Shown: piece by piece, positions 21,236 through 33,400 of the stretch
How the letters are laid out: the number at the start of each line of letters is the position of its first letter
Numbering within the stretch: the first letter of the stretch is position 1
Assembly: GCA_963995525.1 (NCBI GenBank)
Contig: OZ023206.1
Span: 2,804,100 to 2,868,099 of the forward strand
DNA: 64,000 bases
Direction of reading: 5' to 3'
Source: Escarpia spicata
Taxonomy: Eukaryota > Annelida > Polychaeta > Sabellida > Siboglinidae
Made by a program: the position numbers and the translations under genes
The notes under the pieces: model-generated
Told to the model about the DNA's origin: nothing
The model's input: only the letters and a program-made list of their open reading frames with translations
Databases searched by the model: none

Positions 21236-23335
21236 ACTGGCTTCCAACTGGTCCATGTCTTCCTCTCCTTGGTTCTCTCTATCAGCAAGTGCTTCCAACT
21301 GGTCTATGTCTTCCTCTCTTTGGTTCTCTCTATCACCAAGTGCTTCCAACTGGTCCATGTCTTCCTCTCCTTGGTTCTCTCTATCAGCAAGTGCTTCCAA
21401 CTGGTCTATGTCTTCCTCTTCTTGGTTCTCTCTATCACCAAGTGCTTCCAACTGGTCTATGTCTTCCTCTTCTTGGTTCTCTCTATCACCAAGTGCTTCC
21501 AACTGGTCTATGTCTTCCTCTTCTTGGTTCTCTCTATCACCACGTGCTTCCAACTGGTCCATGTCTTCCTCTCCTTGGTTCTCTCTATCAGCAAGTGCTT
21601 CCAACTGGTCTATGTCTTCCTCTTCTTGGTTCTCTCTATCACCAAGTGCTTCCAACTGGTCTATGTCTTCCTCTTCTTGGTTCTCTCTATCACCAAGTGC
21701 TTCCAACTGGTCCATGTCTTCCTCTTCTTGGTTCTCTCTATCACCAAGTGCTTCCAACTGGTCTATGTCTTCCTCTCCTTGGTTCTCTCTATCACCAAGT
21801 GCTTCCAACTGGTCCATGTCTTCCTCTCCTTGGTTCTCTCTATCAGCAAGTGCTTCCAACTGGTCCATGTCTTCCTCTCCTTGGTTCTCTCTATCACCAA
21901 GTGCTTCCAACTGGTCCATGTCTTCCTCTCCTTGGTTCTCTCTATCACCAAGTGCTTCCAACTGGTCTATGTCTTCCTCTCCTTGGTTCTATCTATCACC
22001 AAGTGCTTCCAACTGGTCCATGTCTTCCTCTCCTTGGTTCTCTCTATCACCAAGTGCTTCCAACTGGTCTATGTCTTCCTCTTCTTGGTTCTCTCTATCA
22101 CCAAGTGCTTCCAACTGGTCCATGTCTTCCTCTCCTTGGTTCTCTCTATCACCAAGTGCTTCCAACTGGTCCATGTCTTCCTCTCCTTGGTTCTCTCTAT
22201 CACCAAGTGCTTCCAACAGGTCCATGTCTTCCTCTCCCTGGTTCTCTCTATCAGCAAGTGCTTCCAACTGGTCTATGTCTTCCTCTCCTTGGTTCTCTCT
22301 ATCACCAAGTGCTTCCAACTGGTCCATGTCTTCCTCTCCTTGGTTCTCTCTATCACCAAGTGCTTCCAACTGGTCCATGTCTTCCTCTTCTTGGTTCTCT
22401 CTATCACCAAGTGCTTCCAACTGGTCCATGTCTTCCTCACCTTGGTTCTCTCTATCACCACGTGCTTCCAACTGGTCTATGTCTTCCTCTCCTTGGTTCT
22501 CTCTATCACCAAGTGCTTCCAACTGGTCTATGTCTTCCTCTCCTTGGTTCTCTCTATCACCAAGTGCTTCCAACTGGTCCATGTCTTCCTCTCCTTGGTT
22601 CTCTCTATCACCAAGTGCTTCCAACTGGTCTATGTCTTCCTCTCCTTGGTTCTCTCTATCACCAAGTGCTTCCACTGGTCCATGTCTTCCTCTCCTTGGT
22701 TCTCTCTATCAGCAAGTGCTTCCAACTGGTCTATGTCTTCCTCTCCTTGGTTCTCTCTATCAGCAAGTGCTTCCAACTGGTCTATGTCTTCCTCTCCTTG
22801 GTTCTCTCTATCACCAAGTGCTTCCAACTGGTCTATGTCTTCCTCTCCTTGGTTCTCTCTATCACCAAGTGCTTCCAACTGGTCCATGTCTTCCTCTCCT
22901 TGGTTCTCTCTATCACCAAGTGCTTCCAACTGGTCCATGTCTTCCTCTCCTTGGTTCTCTCTATCACCAAGTGCTTCCAACTGGTCTATGTCTTCCTCTC
23001 CTTGGTTCTCTCTATCAGCAAGTGCTTCCAACTGGTCTATGTCTTCCTCTCCTTGGTTCTCTCTATCACCAAGTGCTTCCAACTGGTCTATGTCTTCCTC
23101 TCCTTGGTTCTCTCTATCACCAAGTGCTTCCAACTGGTCCATGTCTTCCTCTCCTTGGTTCTCTCTATCACCAAGTGCTTCCAACTGGTCCATGTCTTCC
23201 TCTCCTTGGTTCTCTCTATCACCAAGTGCTTCCAACTGGTCTATGTCTTCCTCTCCTTGGTTCTCTCTATCAGCAAGTGCTTCCAACTGGTCTATGTCTT
23301 CCTCTCCTTGGTTCTCTCTATCAGCAAGTGCTTCA
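21236..23335 (-). repeat. 51-bp minisatellite, about 41 copies, acidic 17-residue frame on minus strand
   Basis: The unit is 17 codons (EALGDRENQGEEDMDQL) on the minus strand and is open in all plus frames as well, so open-frame length alone means nothing. On the minus strand the array ends in a non-repeat tail (SAAGPSDG, then QADDSDC) and a stop at 21176, as an acidic protein C-terminus would. Against coding: a nonsense change (GAG to TAG) at about 21988 and a one-base deletion at about 22674. Also, the common variants (GGT/GCT, GGA/GAA, ATG/ATA, CTT/CGT) all change the amino acid, so there is no sign of selection on protein sequence. It lies downstream of the last recognised STAT exon on the same strand. 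Confidence 0.9.
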
Positions 23336-23339
23336 ACCA

Positions 23340-24294
23340 GAACCCAGAGCCATATTCTTCTGGGTGCTAGTCATGTGCAGTCTACGCGACTTCTTTGACT
23401 TAGAAGTTGTTCCACCTGTGGATTGTGCAGCAAGTGAAACTGGACCATCAAAGTCTCTCAGACATGTTGGTGATGCTAGTCACTGTCATACGCCCAAGCT
23501 GTTTATAGGTTTTTTAAGTTTTTACCTGGAAGATTTTTGTGTTTGCAGTTTTTCCCAACAAAATCCAAAGCACATACTCTGTTTTGATATGATGATGGCG
23601 GTGCCAGTGATAATGCTTCATTTTTATGTACCAAAATGAGTAAATAACTGTCTATTTATTTTAGGTGTCTTCTCGACTATAAAGCAATTAATCACAATAA
23701 TTTGTGCGATTTGTGAGTGCCGCATTTCACAATAAAAGAATGATGGCAATAATTAGCATAAAACGCATTTTTGTAAACTTTTTTGGTAAAAAGTGTCTTC
23801 CGACAGCTAGTTTTAACAGTAAGATGACTGGACCTTTATTGCTGTAGAATGTGCTAATGTAATTAATCCTCAGAAAAGTAGGCGGTCATACGGACCAGTA
23901 ACACAAATAAGTCACTGACCCAACAGCAAAGGAGGTGGTCAGTGGATATTTTGAATACTGGTTCCGATGTTAGTACTGACTCTAGGAACAAAAAGTAAAT
24001 TAGAACTACATGATCAGACATGGACAGGCTTTCTTACAGGAGTAAGCTATAAATGTAGATTTGCTGGTTGTGTACGTGAAAGTACCTGGTAGGTAGGTAA
24101 ATGTACAGATCCTAAAATGTTATATCGGCCAGGAAGCCAATTCAAAAACCTCACAAGTGGCATTGAGTGAGAACACCATGGACACAGTCACAACACCCAC
24201 CAAGCAATTGTGTACATGTCGTAATTTTGTGATATCCTTAAGGGCAATATTTTGAACAATGGACTTGCAGTAGCATACATGTTACTATGGTTAC
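23340..24294. other. Non-coding or unrecognised, possible STAT 3' region
   Basis: The STAT phosphotyrosine tail should lie on the minus strand below 24295, but I cannot identify it. A short minus-strand frame ending in KSKKSRRLHMTSTQKN (about 23350-23430) is preceded by weak acceptor-like tag triplets. No claim is made for it. Confidence 0.4.
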
Positions 24295-24474
24295 CGTGGC
24301 GTGGCAGATAAGCTTTGAAGGCCTCGTTGAAAGGCGTGTTTGGCTGGAGATAGTGACACAACTGGCGGTTCTGTCCACATCTGTTCACCACTTCAGAACG
24401 AGAAAGAATCTCAGTGAGATTCATCTTCTGAATGTCACTCAGGGCCAGGTTGTCCTTCGAGTGAAAAACTTCCC
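24295..24474 (-). CDS. STAT: STAT exon 13, end of SH2 domain
   Basis: The acceptor is ctgtttcag|GG and the donor G|gtaacc. The text [12 protein letters not shown] fits the 'PFTxKDLxIRSL' helix, and [16 protein letters not shown] fits the 'LYPNxPKDEAFxKYY' end of STAT SH2 domains. The middle (about 20 residues, with RCGQN) is longer than usual. It starts in phase with exon 12 and ends with one base over, so at least one more exon is expected. Confidence 0.8.
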
Positions 24475-27400
24475 CTGAAACAGAGGCTTCACATGTCACA
24501 TGACATGTCACATGGTAGATCATATGACAGATCACAACAGATCACATGACAGATCACAACAGGTCATATAACAGATAGGTCATGACAGCTCATATGACAT
24601 ATAACAACAGGTCATACAAAAATATTCAGGAAATACTACAAATATGGTAACAAAGAGTTGTCTTGGCAGTTTAGAGTACATAAAAATATAATGTTATTGG
24701 CTAATCCACCTTAATTATAACAGTGGCAATGGAGTCCTGTGTGGTTTGAAATTCTTGCATACAAAAACATGAAGCAGAAGAGGAACATAAATACTGTGTC
24801 TGAGATGCACATCAGAATGAATTAATCGCACAATGCATTGCTCACTTGTCTCATTCGTGGTGATGACTGCCACTGCCAGACACCCACAGATGGCAGCACT
24901 TGTGCTGCGTTCGATGCTCTTCTCACAGAAGCGTAAGAGGAACGCTCCATCGGGTTTGTCCTTCAGCATCTCCATGGCGAGTTTTTTACTCAAGAAGCCA
25001 TCGATTAATCTTAAAAAAATTCATGTAGATTTTCATACAAAAACTACAGGGATTTTTCAGTAACATGAAAGTCTTCAATGGTTTATTCATTCGTCTCATT
25101 TCACATTCATTTTGTGTAAACTATAACCCTTTTCAAGTTATGAAGCCATCAGACAAACTAATCAATGACTGCTGACAGGGCCTGGTTAGGATCTGTCTAA
25201 AGATGCTGACAGAGCATGGTTAGGATCTGTCTAAAGATGCTGACTGGGCCTGGTTAGGATCTGTCTAAAGATGCTGACAGGGCCTGGTTAGGATCTATCT
25301 AAAGATGCTGACAGGGCCTGGTTAGGATCTGTTTAAAGATGCTGACAGGGCCTGGTTAGGATCTGTCTAAAGATGCCAACTGGGCCTGGTTAGGATCTGT
25401 TTAAAGATGCTGACAGGGCCTGGTTAGGATCTGTCTAAAGATGCTGACTGGGCATGCGTTTATGCATGCTTGATTTGTCCTGTTCATGAGTTCTATGTTG
25501 GTGACTTTATCTTGCCATTTTATTTTTAGAATATTTCTGAGGCATTTGTTGATGAATGTTTGTAGTCTTTGAGTTGTTGGTTGTGTAATTCTCCACGTCT
25601 CCGAGCTATAAAGCAGTGACTTTTCATGTTCCTGCTGAATATTCAGATGTTGTTTCTTGTTGAAAAGGTTGGTATATTCCAGTGTGTTTGAAGAAATAAA
25701 GGCATGCCTGGCCTTTCAATCCTGCATCTGACATCTTTGTCTGTTCCTCCTTTGCCTGTCACTACAAGGCTGAGATAGGTAAATTTTGTGTCCTCTTCAA
25801 TGTCCGTTCCTTTGATCTGTACCTTGTCTTGTTGTGTGTTGTTCAAGACTTCTGTCTTGCCTATATTTATTCTCAAACCTGTTTTCTCAGCTTTTTGTGT
25901 CAGTCAGCTGTCTTCTTGTGTCAGTCGGCCGTCTTCTTGTGTCAGTCGACTGTCTCCTTCAGTCACTTGGCCGTCTCCTTGTGTCAGTCGGCTGTCTCCT
26001 TGTATCAGTCGGCTGTCTTCTTGTGCATCTGGTTGTGTGAATGAGACAGCTGACAGACGTTGTCTACAAAGTCTACGTTATCCAGCTGTTTAGTGAATGT
26101 CCACTGATGCCATTTCAACCCTCATTAACAGTTTCTCTAATCATCCAGACTGTCACCGTGATAAAGATTAATGGTGCCAGGGTGAAGCCCTCTCTTACAC
26201 TATTCTTTACTTCAAATGCCTCAGACAGTTTCCCATTATACATAACTTGGCAGGTATCATACATCTGTTTGATTACAATAACCAAGGATAGGCAGTGTTT
26301 GAGAAGATCAAGTCAGATTTAGAGAGTAAGTAATTTACCCGCCCAGCCACTCCTTCTCCAGTGGTCCTGTGATGAGGTTGAGGCAGGAATAGAACCACTT
26401 CCAGAAGGAGAACTGGAGGGACGTGTCTGCCTTCTCATCTCTCGCGGGTTTATGCAGATCATTCTAGACAAACAGAAACACATGACTGTTTACTCCGTCT
26501 CTATGGGCAAAAATAAATCCTCCAGATGGCACTGCAATAAGCATTGACCTGTTCAGAGGTCAGTCCATTTTGGCTCTACAAAAAGTAGCCCGGGTAAAAG
26601 TGCTTTCATCTGCATAATGCAAAATTAAATTTAACCAGACAGTGACAGGAACAACTGTGATGATGTCTCCAGTCAAAGAGATTGATACTGCACAGGCAAC
26701 ACACAAACACCTTAAATCAATTGGCAGTCCAATCACAATGCAAACTGTCTTTAATATACATTCCTCTGTTTACATCAGGCTTCATACAGAATGAGCAGTC
26801 AAATTCAAGAACAGTCAAGAACATTTTCGGGGTATAAAGTGGGACTTTACATGAACATTTTCATGAGCTTTATAAAGAAAAATGTTCAATATTTAATGTC
26901 ATGTATTTGTGCACTTCCACTAGATGTAAGTCGGTGTCACTCCTTTTATTATGAATTTACTAAAACTTATTTGTCATTTAAGTAATTGTGTGCAGGTGTT
27001 TTATTTAACAAATTTTGATTAGAAGATTCCCATGTTGTTTATGCAAAATTGTAAGAAATTTTAATCACCGATTTTTATAACAAAATTACTGACGCGTTTG
27101 ACAATATATTATTACAATTATTTCGTCGACAACTCGTCACTAATGTGCTTGAATGTTCATTATAATCTGTTTCAAGAACATCCAGTAAAATTAAAGAACA
27201 TTCGAGGGTACTCGAATGAAAAAATAAAATCCAAGAACATTCAAGACTTTCAGGGACCTGTGCGAACCCTGGGTTACATTTGCATTTTGAACAAAATTCT
27301 CCCCATAATTCCATGTTTGCTCATTTCCAGCCACAGAAATTGGTGATATCCAAACATGTCAGTGAGACAGTTTCACTAAGTTTTTGTACAAGAAGTTTAA

Positions 27401-30400
27401 AAAGATATAATTTGGAACAGTTCTTCATAACATTATGCATTTTTTCTACGATTGTTCCAAGCTAAGCACATCACCCACCAATCATTTAGGGACGATTTAC
27501 ATGACTCTGTAATCTGAACAATTGTAGGAAACATACTTAATGCTATGGAAGTTGTTTGACTGATTCCTGGCTGACATAGCACAATCTGCAAACTCTACAA
27601 TGTTTGATAGAACAACACTAATAAGGCTGATGAAACAGTTTGTCAGTAGACTGCTATAAATCCCTGTCAGGAGACGACAATAGCTTTGATGTCCTGCTCC
27701 ATTTCTCTCACCCGCCCGACTGTGAAGCAACTCTGGCCGCTGGTAGCAAGATTTAACAAGATTGCCACACAGAGAATTAACTCTAGATGGCAGGTGGACA
27801 TGGATGCCCTTTGGCTTATCGAGAGTCCAACCCTTTTATCTATGTGTATCCCGTCCTTCTGAGGTATGTGTCTATTTTATTTTTAAACATATTCACGATA
27901 TTAGCACCCACACAATCAGCAGATAATCTGTTCCATTCAGTTACAGTCCTTTGTGAAAATTAGAACTTTCTTATATATAATCTACACTGCTCCTTTACTA
28001 ATGTAACTTCATGTCCTCTGGTCCTTCTATCTTTCTTAACTGAGAAAAAAATATTTCTATCAATATTTGCATAACCATTCATTATTTTAAACACTTCTAT
28101 CTGATCTCATCTCAATCTCCTGGTCTCTATTGTTGTTAAACCACATTCTTTTACGCAAATTTCATAACTAAGATCCCTCAGTTTTTGTATCATTTTAGTT
28201 GCTCTCCTCTGCACTCTTTTTAGCATATCTATGTCCTTCCTGCGATATGGCCTCCACGCTTGAATACAATATTCTAAATGAGGCCTAACTATTGTTTTGT
28301 ACAGCGGTATTATTATTAGTTCTTTTTCTTATACGCTATATTTCGCCTAATTAATCCAAGCATTTGATTTCACTTTGAAGCTGCAATTCCGCACTGCTCT
28401 GAAACCTTCATATCAGCACTAATGGTTAACCCTAAGTCCTTTTCTTTTACAGTAGTACTTAGTACAGTACCCCCATTATATATTCTACATCTTCGTTCCC
28501 ATGTCCTGTGTGGAGGCATTTACATTTTCCAACATTGAACAGTATTTGCCATTTTTCAGACCATTTGATCAACCTGTCAAGATCATCTTGTAAATGATGT
28601 CTATCCCCATCACTTTTAATCCTTCTAAACACTTTTGTATCATCTGCAAATTTCAACACCTTGCTTGTTATATCATCATCCAAATCGTTGATATATATTA
28701 AGAATAATATAGGTCCTAGTCCTGATCCCTGTGGTACCCCACTCAATACCGATTTCCAGTTTGAAGCCTCCCCATTAACTACTACACGTTGTCTTCTGTC
28801 AATCAGCCATTTTTCTATCCAGTTTATTATACCATTTCCTATGCCATGGGCCTTTAGTTTAAGCAGTAATCTTTTATGTGGTACTTTGTTGAAAGCTTTT
28901 TGAAAATCTAAGTAGATGATATCTACTGGTGATCCCTCATCTACCCACTTAGTGATATCTTCCAAAAAACATAACATATTTGTTAAGCATGACCTCGCTT
29001 TTAAAAACTCATGTTGAGATGGGTTGATCAAGTTATGTTTAACAAGAAAATCCACCATGTGATCTTTAATTAGTCTATCTAATAATTTGCAAATCATTGA
29101 TGCTAAACTCACTGGTCTATAGTTCTCGGACTTGTTTCTCGAACCTTTTTTAAATAACGGTATAATGTTTGCCTCTTTTCATTCTAAAGGAACCACTCCC
29201 TCTTCTAATGACAAGTTGAAAACTGTTGCAAGCGGTATGCTAATTTGTTCTACAATTTCCAATAGTAGTTTGGGTGGAATGCCATCCACTCCAGGTGATT
29301 TACTATCCTTCATAGCCCTTATTTTCTTAGCTAACATTTCCGGGGTTACAATTAACTGTCCTAAATAGTCTGAATCTGCCCCCTTGAACTTAGCCTCTGG
29401 TACTGGCAGTGAACTAACATCTTCCCTGGTAAACACTGAACTAAAATACTCATTCAGGTCTTCTCCCATTAAGAATCCCTGTGATATTATATTTCCAGCA
29501 CTATCTTCTAGAGCACCGACCTTATCCTGAACTTTATGTTTGCTTCGAACATATGCAAAAAACTCTTGCTGTCATGTTTTATATTACTAGCTAATTTTTT
29601 TTCATAGCTTCTCTGAATTTCTAATTTCAGCTGTAGCTTGGTTAAGTGCTTCTTTATAAATGTTGTAGTCTTCATCATTTCCAGTACATCTATATGACTT
29701 CCACATCATTTGTTTATACTTAATTTTTCTAATGGCTTCTTTCGATAGGTGTTTCTTTTTGGACCGTTTCCCTTGTTTTTTGAAGGGTACAAATTTATCG
29801 ACTATGCACTTAATTTCACTCTTTAAGATATTCCAGCATTCTGTTGCTGTCTTATTCTTCAGTTTGTTATTCCAGTCTATCTTTGCCAAATATTTTCTTA
29901 TGTCTTTATACCTTCCTTTGTGGAAATTTCTCCTATACTGCTTTTTACTATTCCTTTCTGATTTTACTTTGATGGTAAAATGTATCTGGTTGTGATCGCT
30001 ACTCCCCAGTGGCTCACATATCTTGACATTGTCAACTACCCCGAGGTAATTCATTCTGTGAGGACAAAATTATGTCTAACACATTCTCACCTCTGGTTGG
30101 TTCTAGCACATGTTGAGTAAGGAAAGTATCTTATACTAAAACTAAAAACTTGTGGTCCTCACTCCCCATGCTCTGTAGAGATTTCATTGTATATGCCTGT
30201 GGTTAAAATCCCCCATAATAATAGTCCCGTTTGCTTACTTCCCTTATAGCGTTTTGTATTTTCTCATTCTCTTCTATGCTTACGTTTGGACTTCGATAAA
30301 CTAGCCCAACCATTAAAGATTCCTGTAACTATGTTACACCAAACAGCTTCTTCGCAATCTGCTTCTCTTTCTAATTTTATATCATAAGCCTGGATAGATT

Positions 30401-33400
30401 CTTTAATATATAAAATAACTCCACCTCACTTTCTTCCTATTCTATCTTTCCTAAACATTACATATCCTGTCAGTCCCAATTCAGCATCAGATATATCGGT
30501 GGTGGCCCATGATTCGGTTATACCTATTATGTGAAGGTCAATATCTTCTACCAGAATGTTTAGTTCATTTCTTTTGTTTACTATACTCCTAGCATTTAAA
30601 CAAACACGTTTATATCCAGCTTCAGAAGAGTTTTCCAGACTGTTCTTTGCTGATTTATTTGTGCTGTCTTTATCTATGCCTCCAGTTTCAGGCTTCTTTG
30701 TGAGTCCCCCCTGCGAATCTAGTTTAAATAGATGCAACTTGTCCCACTGTCAACAGATCGCAGCAGGTTCTCTGAGAAAACTGCTTCCCCCTTTCCACTA
30801 AGATGGAGGCCATCTCTCATGTACATATCTTCCCTCCCAACAAATTATCCCCATAAATCAGTGAATCCCACCCCCTCTTCTTCTGACATCTGCTCAATTA
30901 GTGCATTGATCGCCATCCTCTTGCAGTTTCTATACGTTGCCCCTCTTCCTTCCATTACTGGCAAAATTCCTGAGAGAATAATCTGTTCAACTCTTGTCTT
31001 CTTTAGCTTCCTCACTAACTGTCTATACTTCTGTACTATCCCAGTTGTTCCCTCCCTGTCTGCATTATTTGCCCCTACGTGTACTAGTGTAGACCCTCCC
31101 TTGCCATGCCCCAATACCTTCTCTACACTTTCAGTCACATGTTCTATCCTAGCCCGCGGTAGACAAACAACGACGTTCTTCCCCTCGCTTAGTGTCTTAT
31201 CTGTCTTTCTCAGAATAGAGTCGCCCATAAACACCTTCTCTTTTCTCATTGCCCCTTCAATCACTGATTCACAGTAGCTCCTTCTCTGGCTTGCATCTGT
31301 CTGGTTGTTGTCTTTTCCCGCTTTTTCTCTTGTCACCTTTCCTCCTGTCATCGTCTATTTTATCGACTTCTCTTCAATCACATTTACTCTCTCTTCCTTT
31401 CGTCCCTTCATCTTTCCTCCCATCTCATTTTCTTCTCTCCTCTCCCATCCCATCTTCCCTCCCTCCTTCTCTATGGTCACTTTCTCCCCTGTCACTCTCA
31501 CGCTTGTCACGTTTTCTATCGTTGATTTTCCGATTTCTTCCACTCCAATCACCTTCCCTCCTCTCAGTCTTCTTGCCACTGCTATTCTCCTTCAGTCTCA
31601 CAGTATTCCCAACTCTCTCCCTTTTGTCTCTCTCAATTCCACCTGTCTCCTTGCTAATTCCCATCTCCATCCCCTTCACTATATCTGTCAACATAACTAT
31701 CTCCTTCTGCAGACACTCCACCTTCCAACACCCAATGCACTGAAACATGAATCCCTCCTCCTTGATTTCTGTCCATGACTTCCCACAGCCGGACAAAGCA
31801 AAATCCACCCAGCTGTGGCAGTCATCGCACACCAAGTGTCGCTTTGCCTTGACTTGCAGCTTGCAAGGCGCCATATCACTATCAGAATTTATTTAATAAC
31901 TTTAATAACGCTACATAAACAAACTAGAGTTCGCCCGACTATCGCCTTTGTTTAATTTTAACAACAATGCTACCTAATCAAAGTATCTATGAAGTATTGA
32001 CTTACACAGATCAAGTGGGTTAGAGACATGAGTCCACGACTGGTTACACATTTACCCCCTGTGTGGGATATTTTACTTCCCCTGGCATAGACACCAGGAA
32101 CAAGGGACCAAAGGCTTGTAGTGTCTTTTCTAAAAGACACAGGCAACATTAGCAGATCAAAATTGCCTACGTATTGAAAACTGGTGGCACATGGAACCAC
32201 CTGCTCGATCAATGGCGCAACCACGACTCCTGACTTTAAAGTAACAGGAGATTCATACGGATCAGTCATACGACTGCCCATATGAAGCTAATATCTTATG
32301 ACCAAGCTTATACTCAAGGGACAGTGGTGATGTCTTGTTTGTGTCTGTATATTTATATGTGCTTCTCTGTTGTAAAGAGTTATTTTTTTGAAATTAATCT
32401 GTCTTACAAACCTCAATAACTTGATTTCTGCTGATCAGCCGTTTAGAGATGTCACACCTCATACCACGCTTTTCTACAAAATGAAAGCATAGAGATAACG
32501 TGGCAAACACTGGCACAGAATATAACACTTTCCTGTAGTTTACAGCTTCCACAGGGTCATCAAAAGGTCATTACATCACCAATGGCCTGTAGGTGGCACC
32601 ACGGGAGCACACGTAACTTACTCAATACAAAGTGAGACAGACACTCAAGTAGATGAAAAATACTGAATACAACATGACTCAGGTACTCACTGAATGTGAC
32701 ATGACCCAGATACTCACTGATTGCGACATGACCCAGGTACTAACTGAATGCGACATGATCCAGGTACTCACTGAATGCGACATGACCCAGGTACTAACTG
32801 AATGTGACATGATCCAGGTACTCACTGAATGCGACATGACCCAGGTATTCGAGCTGTTGCTGGTTCAGATGCTTCCCAGCCTTCGCACGAAAGATGTGAC
32901 TGAGCATCGAAGCGACCTCCTGCCATGGAACCTGCTCTTTGTCTTCAAACGGCGTCCCATTCTGAAACAAATGATGCACCTTGGAAATGACTGAAGAAGT
33001 AATCACTAGCTCACACCGACCCACGGAGCCACAAATCCACAAACACACATGCTCACTCACACAAACATACAAGCACACTCACACAAACATACATGCACAC
33101 TCACAAAAACATACATGCACACTCACCCAAACATACATGCACACTCACACAAACACACATGCACACTCACACAAACACACATGCACACTCACACAAACAC
33201 ACATGTACACTCACACAAACACACTCACACAAACACACGTGCACACTCACACAAACACACATGCACACTAACACAAACACATATGGACACACACACAAAC
33301 ACACATGGACACACACACAAACACACATGGACACACACACAAACACACATGCACGCTCACACAAACACACGTGCACACTCACACAAACACGCATGCACAC

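Larger units (their letters stand above)
27790..31885 (-). mobile_element. CR1-like LINE retrotransposon, near full length, decayed
   Basis: From 31885 down, the minus strand carries ORF1 (zinc-finger start and esterase-like domain), an APE endonuclease, a reverse transcriptase and a C-terminal tail, in the usual CR1 order. It lies in the same strand as STAT, inside the intron between exons 10 and 11. Frame breaks occur in both ORFs. The end near 27.8 kb lacks an obvious poly-A. No clear target-site duplication was found by eye. Confidence 0.88.

Noticed and set aside
20980..23639. Plus-strand frames of about 700-800 codons across the 51-bp array
   Set aside because: All three plus frames are open because the 51-bp unit has no stop on that strand. 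The ends show no protein-like content or matching splice sites.
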